Shown here piece by piece: positions 1 through 8,342 of a stretch of 64,000 nt of DNA. Position 1 is the first letter of the stretch; each line of letters starts with the position of its first letter. The position numbers and the translations under genes are program-made. Below the pieces are notes generated by a model. It was not told where the DNA came from and searched no databases. It was given only the letters and a program-made list of their open reading frames with translations. The DNA comes from Pseudomonas sp. QTF5 (GTDB lineage: Bacteria; Pseudomonadota; Gammaproteobacteria; Pseudomonadales; Pseudomonadaceae), in contig NZ_AZRW02000005.1 in assembly GCF_000512695.2 (NCBI RefSeq), positions 159,019 through 223,018 on the forward strand, read 5' to 3'.

Positions 1-1
1 A

Positions 2-133
2 GACATGGCCGAGGCCATCGCCGCCCGGGATGCCGCGCGGGGTGTGTGGGCCTGCATGACCCTGATCGATAACGCGGACCTGGCGATCAAACGCTTCTAC
101 CCACAGGTCATGGCCGACAAAAAGGCCAGCTAA
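2..133 (+). CDS. C-terminal fragment of a FadR-type GntR regulator (FCD domain)
   Basis: Only the last 43 codons are inside the window, read in the frame starting at base 2 and ending at TAA 131-133. The fragment has an alanine/arginine-rich helix (MAEAIAARDAARG) followed by a short tail. This is the usual end of FCD ligand-binding domains in FadR-subfamily GntR regulators, where the last helix reads like EAIxxRDxxxA. Such regulators often sit beside sugar-acid genes, which fits the lactonase gene downstream. The HTH domain lies outside the window, so the family call rests on the tail alone. Confidence 0.5.
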   Translation, partial: DMAEAIAARDAARGVWACMTLIDNADLAIKRFYPQVMADKKAS

Positions 134-162
134 CAATAAAGAACCCCTTGTGGGAGCGGGCT

Positions 163-457
163 GTGTGGCGAGGGGGCTTGCCCCCGTTGGGGGGGGGGCG
201 AAGCGCCCCTAACAACAGTCACCACGATCTTGAATTTAGAAAGTAGTGACTGGTTTTACGACTGCTTCGCAGTCGAACGGGGGCAAGCCCTAATGCCAGT
301 CAGTTAAGGTGCGATACCTGTGGGAGCGGGCTTGCTCGCGAAAGCGGCGTGTCAGGCGACATCAATGTTGACTATGCCGCCGTCTTCGCGAGCAAGCCCG
401 CTCCCACATGTATTGCGCTTAACTGACTGACATTAGGGCAAGCCCCCTCGCCACACA
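163..457. repeat. REPIN of the GTGGCGAGGG type, split by a smaller element
   Basis: The left arm GTGTGGCGAGGGGGC at 163-177 and the right arm CCCCTCGCCACAC near 443-456 are reverse complements. They would form a Pseudomonas REPIN hairpin. The right arm is interrupted after GGGCAAGCCC (281-290) and resumes with the same ten bases at 436-445, so something inserted into it. No gene is seen in the 134-500 gap. Confidence 0.75.
291..435. mobile_element. MITE-like element with terminal inverted repeats carrying its own REP pair
   Basis: The 145-bp segment begins TAATGCCAGTCAGTTAAG and ends CTTAACTGACTGACATTA, imperfect inverted repeats of about 27 bp. Inside is a classic GTGGGAGCGGGCTTGCTCGCG REP pair (about 320-408). 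The element is flanked on both sides by GGGCAAGCCC (281-290 and 436-445), which reads as a 10-bp target duplication. There is no transposase, so any movement would depend on one elsewhere. A diverged relative lies at 30869-31004. Confidence 0.6.
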
Positions 458-500
458 GGCTCGCACCCACATAAAAAACAAGAACAATGCAGGAGGTTTC

Positions 501-1376
501 ATGACGTGGACTGCGGTTACCGGACACCGTGCGCAACTCGGCGAAGGCCCGTTCTGGGATGCTCCGACCCAGGCGCTGTATTGGGTAGATATCGCCGGTA
601 AACAAGCGCTCAGGCTGATCGGCGCCAATGTGGAAATCTGGCAGATGCCGGAGCACGTGTCCGCGTTCATCCCCTGCGAAAGCGGCGATGCCCTGGTGAC
701 ATTGAGCAGTGGGGTTTATCGGCTGGATCTGGATTCTCCAGGCCTGGAACCTCGGCTCACCTTGTTCTGCGTCGCCGATCCGCAACCCGGCAATCGCCCC
801 AACGAAGCCCGTTGCGATGCCCAGGGCCGGCTCTGGCTGGGCACCATGCAGAACAACATCGGTGATAAGGGCGAAGATTTTCCCGTCGTGCGCCGCTCCG
901 GTGGCCTGTTTCGCATCGACCGCGATGCTCGGGTCACGCCGCTGCTTCGAGGGTTAGGCATTCCCAACACGTTGCTGTGGAGCGATGACGGCACGACCCT
1001 GTATTTCGCCGACAGCCTCGACAAAACGCTTTATCGGCATTTCATCCATACCGACGGCAATCTGGACACCGCCTATGTCTGGTTTGGCCCCCACGAACGT
1101 GGCGGCCCCGACGGCTCGGCGATGGATGCCGAGGGCTATATATGGAATGCCCGATGGGATGGCAGTTGTCTGCTCAGATTGACCCCCGAAGGTCATGTAG
1201 ATCGGGTGATCGAACTGCCGGTCAGCCGTCCCACCAGTTGTGTATTCGGTGGCGAAGACTTCAAAACCCTTTACATCACCAGCGCAGCAAGCCCGCTCAA
1301 TCATCCGTTGGACGGCGCGCTGTTATCGATTCGAGTGGATGTGCCCGGAAAAACCTGTCAGCGGTTTGCTGGATAA
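501..1376 (+). CDS. SMP-30/gluconolactonase/LRE family sugar lactonase
   Basis: This 291-aa protein is a cytoplasmic six-bladed beta-propeller lactonase of the SMP-30 (regucalcin) family. These enzymes hydrolyse aldonolactones to aldonates with a divalent metal. Family metal-site motifs are visible: GEGPFW near residue 15 (Glu ligand), NRPNEARCD near residue 98 (Asn ligand) and GPDGSAMD near residue 199 (Asp ligand). The length is normal. The ATG at 501 follows an AGGAGG at 491-496. It lies upstream of an SDR dehydrogenase and an AraFGH importer, so the likely substrate is the lactone the dehydrogenase makes from galactose or arabinose; the exact sugar is an inference. Confidence 0.85.
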   Translation: MTWTAVTGHRAQLGEGPFWDAPTQALYWVDIAGKQALRLIGANVEIWQMPEHVSAFIPCESGDALVTLSSGVYRLDLDSPGLEPRLTLFCVADPQPGNRPNEARCDAQGRLWLGTMQNNIGDKGEDFPVVRRSGGLFRIDRDARVTPLLRGLGIPNTLLWSDDGTTLYFADSLDKTLYRHFIHTDGNLDTAYVWFGPHERGGPDGSAMDAEGYIWNARWDGSCLLRLTPEGHVDRVIELPVSRPTSCVFGGEDFKTLYITSAASPLNHPLDGALLSIRVDVPGKTCQRFAG

Positions 1377-1400
1377 ATCCCTAAATATGGGATGTAAAAT

Positions 1401-1436
1401 TATATATTGAGATTATTTGGCGGCCGGGTTTATAGT
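1401..1436 (+). promoter_or_regulatory. Sigma-70 promoter of the SDR-araFGH operon, twin of the dgoK promoter
   Basis: TTGAGA at 1407-1412 and TATAGT at 1431-1436 are spaced by 18 bp. The block TATATATTGAGATT and the later AAACAAAACAGGTGAAG before the ATG at 1490 recur with the same spacing upstream of dgoK (13553-13630). An AT-rich ATATGGGAT stretch just upstream, also present at dgoK, could hold an operator. Shared control of the two transcription units is inferred. Confidence 0.65.
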
Positions 1437-1489
1437 CGGCTCCATCAGTTACACGCACTCACACTTAAAAAAACAAAACAGGTGAAGTG

Positions 1490-1657
1490 ATGCAGCGATA
1501 TTCCACCGTACTCCCTTACGGAGTCAGTGCTTCAGGCCGCTTCGGCGCCCAGGCTTTTTCGCGCCTGCCTGCCTATTCCCAACAGCTTTTTAACCGGACA
1601 TCGACAGATGCCCGGTTTTCGTTGTGCCTTCGAACAGGAGTGTTGATCCATGGCTGA
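1490..1657 (+). CDS. Possible 55-codon leader peptide upstream of the SDR gene
   Basis: An ATG at 1490 sits behind the same AGGTGAAG ribosome-binding context that starts dgoK at 13628. It opens a 55-codon frame ending at TGA 1655-1657, overlapping the ATG of the SDR gene at 1650. The product shows no family I recognise. A 5-bp hairpin (ACTCC/GGAGT, 1510-1524) and a terminator-like hairpin (1592-1619) lie inside the frame, so translation could influence readthrough or couple to the SDR start. It may equally be an untranslated leader left after promoter exchange. Confidence 0.4.
   Translation: MQRYSTVLPYGVSASGRFGAQAFSRLPAYSQQLFNRTSTDARFSLCLRTGVLIHG
1592..1619 (+). terminator. Terminator-like hairpin in the leader (possible attenuator)
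   Basis: AACCGG (1592-1597) pairs with CCGGTT (1612-1617), and the inner CATC pairs with GATG around a GACA loop. The T-run TTTT follows directly. It lies between the promoter and the SDR start codon, so it could limit transcription into the operon unless disrupted. Function is inferred. Confidence 0.45.
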
Positions 1658-2468
1658 ACCTCTTTCCTTGCCACCGGTGCCCGAACCGCCCAAGGGTGAG
1701 CGCCTGAAAAACAAGGTCGTGCTGCTGACCGGTGCCGCTCAGGGTATTGGCGAGGCGATTGTCGCAACCTTCGCCTCTCAGCAGGCCAAGCTGATCATCA
1801 GCGATATCCAGGCCGAGAAAGTTGAAAAAGTCGCGGCGCATTGGCGTGAACAAGGCGCGGATGTCGTGGCGATCAAGGCCGACGTGTCGCGCCAGCAAGA
1901 CCTGCATGCCATGGCCAGATTGGCCATCGAACTTCACGGTCGAATCGACGTGCTGGTCAACTGCGCCGGGGTCAACGTGTTCCGCGACCCGCTGCAAATG
2001 ACCGAAGAAGACTGGCATCGCTGCTTCGCTATCGACCTGGACGGCGCCTGGTATGGCTGCAAAGCCGTGTTGCCGCAAATGATCGAGCAGGGCATCGGCA
2101 GCATCATCAACATTGCCTCGACCCATTCCACTCACATCATTCCCGGCTGCTTCCCGTACCCGGTGGCCAAGCATGGCTTGCTCGGGCTGACCCGCGCCTT
2201 GGGTATCGAATACGCGCCCAAAGGCATTCGCGTCAACGCCATCGCGCCGGGTTACATCGAAACCCAACTGAACGTCGATTACTGGAACGGTTTTGCCGAC
2301 CCCCATGCCGAACGTCAACGGGCCTTCGACCTGCATCCACCGCGGCGCATCGGTCAACCGATTGAAGTGGCAATGACCGCCGTGTTCCTGGCCAGCGATG
2401 AAGCGCCGTTCATCAACGCTTCATGCATCACCATCGATGGTGGGCGCTCGGTCATGTACCACGACTGA
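1650..2468 (+). CDS. SDR family sugar dehydrogenase (probable aldose 1-dehydrogenase)
   Basis: This is a 272-aa classical short-chain dehydrogenase. It has the Rossmann motif TGAAQGIG near residue 27, NCAG near 105, a catalytic Ser in NIASTHS and the YPVAK Tyr/Lys pair near 170, and it ends with a typical IDGGRS segment. The ATG at 1650 follows CAGGAG and is the first gene of the importer operon. Position between a lactonase and an AraFGH importer suggests NAD(P)-dependent oxidation of galactose or arabinose to the 1,5- or 1,4-lactone. Other members of this broad family oxidise other substrates, so only the fold is certain. Confidence 0.75.
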   Translation: MAEPLSLPPVPEPPKGERLKNKVVLLTGAAQGIGEAIVATFASQQAKLIISDIQAEKVEKVAAHWREQGADVVAIKADVSRQQDLHAMARLAIELHGRIDVLVNCAGVNVFRDPLQMTEEDWHRCFAIDLDGAWYGCKAVLPQMIEQGIGSIINIASTHSTHIIPGCFPYPVAKHGLLGLTRALGIEYAPKGIRVNAIAPGYIETQLNVDYWNGFADPHAERQRAFDLHPPRRIGQPIEVAMTAVFLASDEAPFINASCITIDGGRSVMYHD

Positions 2469-2598
2469 ATAACTCGGGTTTCAAGCGCGAAACTACGCCT
2501 GAAATCCAATCATCATACGATATGACTATTGGCTGCATGCTTCGACCGCTGTATTGGCTTTCAAATAACGCTCAAAAAAAATAACAAGGAGTCAGCTT

Positions 2599-3603
2599 AT
2601 GAAACGTCGTCGTGGGATCCGTTCCCTGTGCTGTGCCGCTTTGGCGGTTACCGCGGTCAGCCTGAGCAGTACGTTGCTGGCGGCCGAGGAAGTGAAGATC
2701 GGTTTTCTGGTCAAGCAAGCGGAAGAGCCCTGGTTCCAGACCGAATGGGCCTTCGCCGAAAAGGCCGGCAAGGACAAAGGCTTCACCGTCATCAAGATCG
2801 CCGTGCCTGATGGCGAGAAAACCCTCTCGGCCATCGACAGCCTGGCGGCCAACGGCGCCAAGGGCTTCGTGATTTGCCCGCCGGACGTGTCCCTCGGCCC
2901 GGCGATAATGGCCAAGGCCAAGCTCAACGGTTTGAAAGTGATTGCCGTCGATGACCGTTTCGTCGATGCCAGCGGCAAGTTCATGGAGAACGTGCCGTAC
3001 CTCGGCATGGCCGCTTTCGAAGTCGGCCAGAAGCAGGGCGCCGCCATGGCCGCCGAAGCGAAAAAACGCGGCTGGGACTGGAAAGACACCTACGCGGTGA
3101 TCAACACCTACAACGAACTCGACACCGGTAAGAAACGCACTGACGGTTCTGTCAAAGCGCTGGAAGACGCCGGTATGCCGAAAGACCACATCCTCTTCTC
3201 GGCGCTGAAAACCCTCGACGTACCGGGCAGCATGGACGCCACCAACTCGGCCTTGGTGAAGCTTCCGGGCGCGGCGAAAAACCTGATCATCGGCGGCATG
3301 AACGACAACACCGTGCTGGGCGGCGTGCGCGCTACCGAGAGTGCCGGTTTTGCCGCGGCCAACGTGATCGGCATCGGCATCAACGGCACCGATGCCATCG
3401 GCGAACTGAAGAAACCCAACAGCGGCTTCTTCGGCTCGATGCTGCCGAGCCCGCACATCGAGGGCTACAACACCGCGAGCATGATGTACGAGTGGGTCAC
3501 CACCGGCAAAGAACCGCCGAAATACACCGCGATGGACGACGTGACGTTGATCACGCGTGACAACTTCAAGCAGGAACTGGAAAAAATCGGCCTGTGGAAC
3601 TGA
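2599..3603 (+). CDS. araF: L-arabinose/galactose ABC transporter, periplasmic binding protein AraF
   Basis: This 334-aa secreted sugar-binding protein has an N-terminal signal peptide (basic start, hydrophobic stretch, cleavage near LLAAEE). The mature part closely follows E. coli AraF: KIGFLVKQAEEPWFQTEW, AVPDGEKTLSAIDSLAANGA, GMNDNTVLGGVRATE and LITRDNFKQELEKIGL all match the family as I know it. It delivers the sugar to AraGH in the inner membrane. The ATG at 2599 follows AAGGAG. AraF also binds galactose in E. coli, which fits the link to the dgo genes in this window. Confidence 0.92.
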   Translation: MKRRRGIRSLCCAALAVTAVSLSSTLLAAEEVKIGFLVKQAEEPWFQTEWAFAEKAGKDKGFTVIKIAVPDGEKTLSAIDSLAANGAKGFVICPPDVSLGPAIMAKAKLNGLKVIAVDDRFVDASGKFMENVPYLGMAAFEVGQKQGAAMAAEAKKRGWDWKDTYAVINTYNELDTGKKRTDGSVKALEDAGMPKDHILFSALKTLDVPGSMDATNSALVKLPGAAKNLIIGGMNDNTVLGGVRATESAGFAAANVIGIGINGTDAIGELKKPNSGFFGSMLPSPHIEGYNTASMMYEWVTTGKEPPKYTAMDDVTLITRDNFKQELEKIGLWN

Positions 3604-3670
3604 GGCGCGGTTGATTTCATCGGCAGCCCTGGCGACGGGGGCTGCCTGACCGGTGTGATGAGGTGGGGTT

Positions 3671-5215
3671 ATGCACGCACAAGTACAGACAGATCAACAG
3701 AGCATTAGCGGCAGCCTGCGCTTCAACGGGATCGGCAAAACCTTTCCCGGGGTGAAGGCGCTGGACGGCATCAGCTTCGTCGCCCATCCGGGGCAGGTTC
3801 ACGCCTTGATGGGCGAGAACGGTGCCGGTAAATCCACGCTGCTGAAAATCCTGGGCGGTGCTTACACGCCGAGCAGCGGCGACTTGCAGATCGGCGAGCA
3901 GAAGAGGGTCTTCAAGTCCACCGCCGACAGCATTGGCAGCGGGGTAGCGGTGATCCATCAGGAGCTGCACCTGGTGCCGGAAATGACCGTCGCCGAGAAC
4001 CTGTTTCTCGGGCATCTGCCGGCGAGTTTCGGCCTGATCAATCGCGGCGTTTTGCGGCAACAGGCATTGGCCTGTCTTAAAGGCCTGGCCGATGAAATCG
4101 ATCCGCAAGAGAAAGTCGGGCGCTTGTCCCTCGGCCAGCGGCAACTGGTGGAAATCGCCAAGGCTTTGTCCCGTGGCGCGCATGTGATTGCATTCGACGA
4201 ACCCACCAGCAGCCTGTCGGCAAGGGAAATCGATCGTTTGATGGCGATCATCGGGCGCTTGCGTGACGAAGGCAAAGTGGTGCTTTACGTCTCCCATCGC
4301 ATGGAAGAAGTGTTCCGTATCTGCAACGCGGTGACAGTGTTCAAGGACGGTCGCTTCGTGCGCACCTTCGAGGACATGAGTGCGCTGAACCATGACCAGT
4401 TGGTGACGTGCATGGTCGGTCGCGACATTCAGGATATCTACGATTACCGCAGTCGTCCCCGCGGCGCAGTGGCGCTCAAGGTCAGCGGGTTACTGGGGCC
4501 GGGCTTGCGTGAGCCGGTGAGTTTCGAGGCGCACAAGGGTGAAATACTCGGGCTGTTCGGCCTGGTCGGGGCCGGGCGCACTGAACTGTTCCGGATGCTC
4601 AGCGGGCTCACGCGCAACACCGCCGGGCGCCTGGAGTTGCGCGGTCGTGAACTGAAATTGCATTCGCCCCGCGATGCCATCGCGGCGGGGATTCTGTTGT
4701 GCCCCGAGGACCGTAAGAAGGAAGGCATCCTGCCGCTTGCCAGCGTCGCCGAGAACATCAACATCAGCGCTCGTGGCGCCCATTCCACCTTCGGCTGCCT
4801 GTTGCGCGGCTTGTGGGAAAAGGACAATGCCGACAAGCAGATCAAGGCGCTGAAGGTGAAGACGCCCAACGCGGCGCAGAAAATCATGTACCTGTCTGGC
4901 GGCAATCAGCAGAAGGCGATTCTGGGTCGCTGGCTGTCAATGCCGATGAAAGTTTTGCTGCTCGACGAGCCCACTCGCGGCATCGACATCGGGGCAAAAG
5001 CCGAGATCTACCAGATCATCCATAACCTGGCCGCCAGCGGCATCGCGGTGATTGTGGTGTCCAGCGACCTGATGGAAGTCATGGGCATTTCCGACCGCAT
5101 CCTGGTGCTTTGCGAAGGCGCAATGCGCGGCGAACTGACCCGCGAACAAGCCAATGAATCCAACCTGCTGCAACTGGCGTTGCCACGCCAACGCGCTGCC
5201 GACGTGGCGAACTGA
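3671..5215 (+). CDS. araG: L-arabinose ABC transporter, ATP-binding protein AraG
   Basis: This 514-aa protein has two tandem ABC ATPase domains, as in AraG/RbsA/MglA. Domain 1 has the Walker A GENGAGKST, signature LSLGQRQ and Walker B AFDEPTSS. Domain 2 has the degenerate Walker A GLVGAGRTE usual in this family, with intact LSGGNQQ and LLDEPTRG. It energises uptake of the sugar bound by AraF through AraH. It starts 67 bp after araF and ends 3 bp before araH, as expected for one operon. Confidence 0.92.
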   Translation: MHAQVQTDQQSISGSLRFNGIGKTFPGVKALDGISFVAHPGQVHALMGENGAGKSTLLKILGGAYTPSSGDLQIGEQKRVFKSTADSIGSGVAVIHQELHLVPEMTVAENLFLGHLPASFGLINRGVLRQQALACLKGLADEIDPQEKVGRLSLGQRQLVEIAKALSRGAHVIAFDEPTSSLSAREIDRLMAIIGRLRDEGKVVLYVSHRMEEVFRICNAVTVFKDGRFVRTFEDMSALNHDQLVTCMVGRDIQDIYDYRSRPRGAVALKVSGLLGPGLREPVSFEAHKGEILGLFGLVGAGRTELFRMLSGLTRNTAGRLELRGRELKLHSPRDAIAAGILLCPEDRKKEGILPLASVAENINISARGAHSTFGCLLRGLWEKDNADKQIKALKVKTPNAAQKIMYLSGGNQQKAILGRWLSMPMKVLLLDEPTRGIDIGAKAEIYQIIHNLAASGIAVIVVSSDLMEVMGISDRILVLCEGAMRGELTREQANESNLLQLALPRQRAADVAN

Positions 5216-5218
5216 GAG

Positions 5219-6193
5219 GTGACTATGACCATCCAAAACAATGCTTTGCCAACCCCACGCAAACCTCTGGACTTGCGGCGCTTTCTCGATGACTGGGTGA
5301 TGCTGCTGGCGGCCGTCGGGATCTTTGTGCTCTGCACCTTGCTAATCGATAACTTCCTGTCGCCGCTGAATATGCGCGGGCTCGGCCTGGCGATTTCTAC
5401 GACAGGGATTGCCGCGTGCACCATGTTGTATTGCCTGGCGTCCGGGCATTTCGACTTGTCGGTGGGCTCGGTGATTGCCTGCGCCGGCGTGGTCGCGGCG
5501 GTGGTGATGCGTGACACCGACAGTGTGTTCCTTGGCGTGAGTGCGGCGCTGGTGATGGGGCTGGTTGTCGGGCTGATCAATGGGATCGTGATCGCCAAGC
5601 TGCGGGTCAATGCGTTGATCACTACGCTGGCGACCATGCAGATCGTGCGAGGTCTGGCTTACATTTTTGCCAACGGCAAAGCGGTGGGCGTTTCCCAGGA
5701 ACAGTTCTTTGTCTTCGGCAACGGCCAGTTGTTCGGCGTGCCGGTGCCGATTCTGATCACCATCGTCTGCTTCCTGATTTTCGGTTGGCTGCTGAATTAC
5801 ACCACCTATGGGCGCAACACCATGGCCATCGGCGGTAACCAGGAAGCGGCGTTGCTGGCCGGGGTCAACGTTGACCGGACCAAGATCATCATCTTCGCCG
5901 TGCACGGTGTGATCGGTGCGTTGGCCGGGGTGATTCTGGCGTCGCGCATGACGTCCGGTCAGCCGATGATTGGTCAGGGTTTCGAGCTGACAGTGATCTC
6001 GGCTTGCGTGCTCGGCGGGGTGTCGTTGAGTGGCGGCATCGGGATGATTCGACATGTGATTGCCGGGGTGCTGATTTTGGCGATCATCGAGAATGCGATG
6101 AACTTGAAGAATATCGATACGTTTTATCAGTATGTGATTCGTGGGTCGATTCTGTTGCTGGCGGTGGTGATTGACCGACTGAAACAACGCTGA
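5219..6193 (+). CDS. araH: L-arabinose ABC transporter, permease AraH
   Basis: A 324-aa inner-membrane permease of the BPD_transp_2 (AraH/RbsC) family. It has about nine to ten hydrophobic segments and the family-typical GGNQEAALLAGVNVDRTK loop preceding the later helices. It forms the channel served by AraF and AraG. The start at 5219 lies just after the araG stop, with GAGAGGTG as ribosome site. It is the last gene before a repeat cluster and probably ends the operon. Confidence 0.92.
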   Translation: MTMTIQNNALPTPRKPLDLRRFLDDWVMLLAAVGIFVLCTLLIDNFLSPLNMRGLGLAISTTGIAACTMLYCLASGHFDLSVGSVIACAGVVAAVVMRDTDSVFLGVSAALVMGLVVGLINGIVIAKLRVNALITTLATMQIVRGLAYIFANGKAVGVSQEQFFVFGNGQLFGVPVPILITIVCFLIFGWLLNYTTYGRNTMAIGGNQEAALLAGVNVDRTKIIIFAVHGVIGALAGVILASRMTSGQPMIGQGFELTVISACVLGGVSLSGGIGMIRHVIAGVLILAIIENAMNLKNIDTFYQYVIRGSILLLAVVIDRLKQR

Positions 6194-6220
6194 TTTTCCT
6201 TGTGGGAGTGGGCTGTCACC

Positions 6221-6327
6221 GATCGTTCCCACGCTCTGCGTGGGAATGCAGCCCGGGACGCTCCGCGTCCCAACAGCGGACGCAGAGCGTCCATTGAGGC
6301 ATTCCCACGCGGAGCATGGGAACGATC
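6221..6327. repeat. Palindromic repeat of the GATCGTTCCCACGC type
   Basis: GATCGTTCCCACGC at the left is mirrored by TGGGAACGATC at the right. The inner pair GGACGCTCCGCGTCC / GGACGCAGAGCGTCC forms a second palindrome. A truncated GTGGGAGTGGGCTGT REP start precedes it (about 6201-6215). A shorter copy of the outer palindrome occurs at 36867-36896. Confidence 0.75.
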
Positions 6328-6413
6328 ATTTGGAGGATCCTTCACCCACTTTCACAAAATATCCCTTGCTCGCTCCAACCCGTTTCAGCTATGACGGTAC
6401 ACCCGAGGTGTGC

Positions 6414-7127
6414 ATGATTAGACCGGTACGAATTGACAACAAACAACAGGTGGGCGACGAGCTCATCCGGCGCGTCGAAAACGGCCTCATGGAGGACGGC
6501 ATTCTATTGCCGGGCGAACATCAGTTGGCTCAAGCATTCAAGGTCAGCCGAGGCACGCTGCGTGAAGCCCTGGCCGAACTGAAACGACGCCACACCATAG
6601 CGACGCAAGGCGCGGTGGGCTCCATCGTCACTTACGATGGTGTGGTGCTCGATCAGCGCAGCGGCTGGGCCCAGGCGCTGGCCGACAATGGGGCGCTGAT
6701 CAATACCGAAGTGCTGCGGCTGGAGGCGGTGACCCGCCCTGACCTGCTACCACGTTTCGGCACTGATCAGTTCATCACACTCGACCGTCGCCGTCGCGGC
6801 ACCGATGGCACGCTGGTGTCCCTTGAACGTTCATTGATGCCCGCCACCGGAGGTCTGGAAGGCCTGCCGCGAGTCGGTCTGATCGATGACTCCCTGACCA
6901 TTACGCTGGCCGCCTACGGCTACATTGGCGATCACGGGGATCAGTGGATCGGCGCCGAGCCCTTGAACGCCGAAGACGCCGAATTGCTCGGGCGCCCGGT
7001 GGGCACGGTGTTCCTCAAGGCCCTGCGCACCACTTACGACCGTCAGAACCGCTTCATGGAACAGGTCGAAAGCCTGCTAGATCCGGTGCATTTTCGTCTG
7101 CACCTGCAAATTGGAACTTCAAAATGA
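6414..7127 (+). CDS. GntR/HutC family regulator (UTRA domain), YegW-like
   Basis: This 237-aa regulator has a winged HTH at about residues 10-70 (PGEHQLAQAFKVSRGTLREAL) followed by a UTRA-type ligand domain. I place the start at ATG 6414 because the protein then begins directly before the wHTH; the longer upstream frame runs through a repeat. Its TGA overlaps the ATG of the ADP-ribosylglycohydrolase (ATGA), so it heads the operon. The set GntR, ADP-ribosylglycohydrolase, permease and PfkB kinase parallels E. coli yegTUVW, where YegW is also a GntR protein. It probably controls this operon in response to the imported compound. Confidence 0.8.
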   Translation: MIRPVRIDNKQQVGDELIRRVENGLMEDGILLPGEHQLAQAFKVSRGTLREALAELKRRHTIATQGAVGSIVTYDGVVLDQRSGWAQALADNGALINTEVLRLEAVTRPDLLPRFGTDQFITLDRRRRGTDGTLVSLERSLMPATGGLEGLPRVGLIDDSLTITLAAYGYIGDHGDQWIGAEPLNAEDAELLGRPVGTVFLKALRTTYDRQNRFMEQVESLLDPVHFRLHLQIGTSK

Positions 7128-8122
7128 CCGCGCTCGACCGTGCGTTGGGCGCCTTCTATGGGCTGGCCCTGGGCGATGCGTTGGGCATGCCCACCCAATC
7201 CCTGAGCCGTGCCGAGATCAAGGCGCGCTTTGGCGAAATCAGCGATCTGCAAGACGCTGGCCCGGATCAACCGATCGCCGCGAACATGCCCAAAGGTTCG
7301 ATCACTGACGATACCGAACAGGCGATCCTGGTCAGTCAGTTGTTGATTGAAGGCGAAGGCCGGATCGAACCGGCAGTGCTGGCCCAACGCTTGATCGAAT
7401 GGGAGGCCGGGATGCAGGCCAAGGGCTCGCAGGATTTGCTCGGCCCCTCGACCAAACACGCGATCGAGATGATCCTCGCCGGTCACTCGCTGGAAGAGGC
7501 AGGCCGCTACGGCACCACCAATGGCGCGGCGATGCGCATCACGCCGGTGGGGATTGCGGCCGATGTTGCCGATCCTGAGCGTTTCATCCGCGCCGTGGTG
7601 CAGGCCTGTCAGGTGACCCACAACACCACGCTGGGGATTGCCAGTGCGGCGGCGGTGGCGGCGGTGGTTTCTGCCGGGATCAACGGCATGGACCTGGGCG
7701 AGGCGTTGAGCCTGGGCCAGCAAATCGCTCAGCAAGCCGAAAGTCATGGCCACTGGGTCGCTGGCGGGCGTATCGCCTCGCGCATCAGTTGGGCGAAGAG
7801 CATCAGCATCGACTGCGACAAGGCGTTGCTGGCGGACGTGCTGTACGACGTGATCGGCACTTCAGTCGCCTCACAGGAATCGGTGGTGGTGTCGTTTGCC
7901 CTGGCTCAGCAAGTGGCTATCGGGCAGATGACGGCCTTCGAAGCGTTGTGCATGGCTGCCAGCCTGGGCGGTGACACCGACACCATCGCGGCGATTCTCG
8001 GCGCCATGCTTGGGGCTTGTCTGGGGCTTGAGAGTTGGCCGGTGGCGATGATCGAGCAGGTTAAAGCGGTAAATGATTTGCAGCTGGAACCGTTGGTGCA
8101 GGGGCTGTTGGCCTTGCGTTGA
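7124..8122 (+). CDS. ADP-ribosylglycohydrolase family protein, YegU-like
   Basis: A 332-aa all-helical protein of the ADP-ribosylglycohydrolase (DraG/ARH) family, cytoplasmic. Both metal-site motifs are intact: TDDTE near residue 62 and GGDTDTIA near residue 283. It also has the N-terminal GALVGDALGMP-like segment (GLALGDALGMP). Family members cleave N- or O-glycosidic bonds of ADP-ribose or related ribosyl compounds using Mg. The ATG at 7124 overlaps the regulator stop by 4 bp. With a PfkB kinase and an NCS1 permease it may release a sugar or base from an imported riboside; the substrate is unknown. Confidence 0.85.
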   Translation: MTALDRALGAFYGLALGDALGMPTQSLSRAEIKARFGEISDLQDAGPDQPIAANMPKGSITDDTEQAILVSQLLIEGEGRIEPAVLAQRLIEWEAGMQAKGSQDLLGPSTKHAIEMILAGHSLEEAGRYGTTNGAAMRITPVGIAADVADPERFIRAVVQACQVTHNTTLGIASAAAVAAVVSAGINGMDLGEALSLGQQIAQQAESHGHWVAGGRIASRISWAKSISIDCDKALLADVLYDVIGTSVASQESVVVSFALAQQVAIGQMTAFEALCMAASLGGDTDTIAAILGAMLGACLGLESWPVAMIEQVKAVNDLQLEPLVQGLLALR

Positions 8123-8134
8123 CTGTACTGACGT

Positions 8135-8219
8135 CTTCGCGAGCAAGCCCGCTCCCACAGGGATGGCGCAATTCTCATGGTTCACATCGAACCTGTGGGA
8201 GCGGGCTTGCTCGCGAAGG
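8135..8219. repeat. REP pair (REPIN)
   Basis: CTTCGCGAGCAAGCCCGCTC and its reverse complement GAGCGGGCTTGCTCGCGAAG bracket a 30-bp spacer. It lies inside the presumed operon, between the glycohydrolase and the permease. Confidence 0.85.
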
Positions 8220-8342
8220 GCGCAACGCACATTTGAGATTTTTCACCGCAATGGAGCGCACAAACATGGCCAGGACCGCCGGAAAGTTATGTCGACTTCC
8301 GAATTGCCCACAATCACAACAATGGCAACAGGAGCAGTTTTC

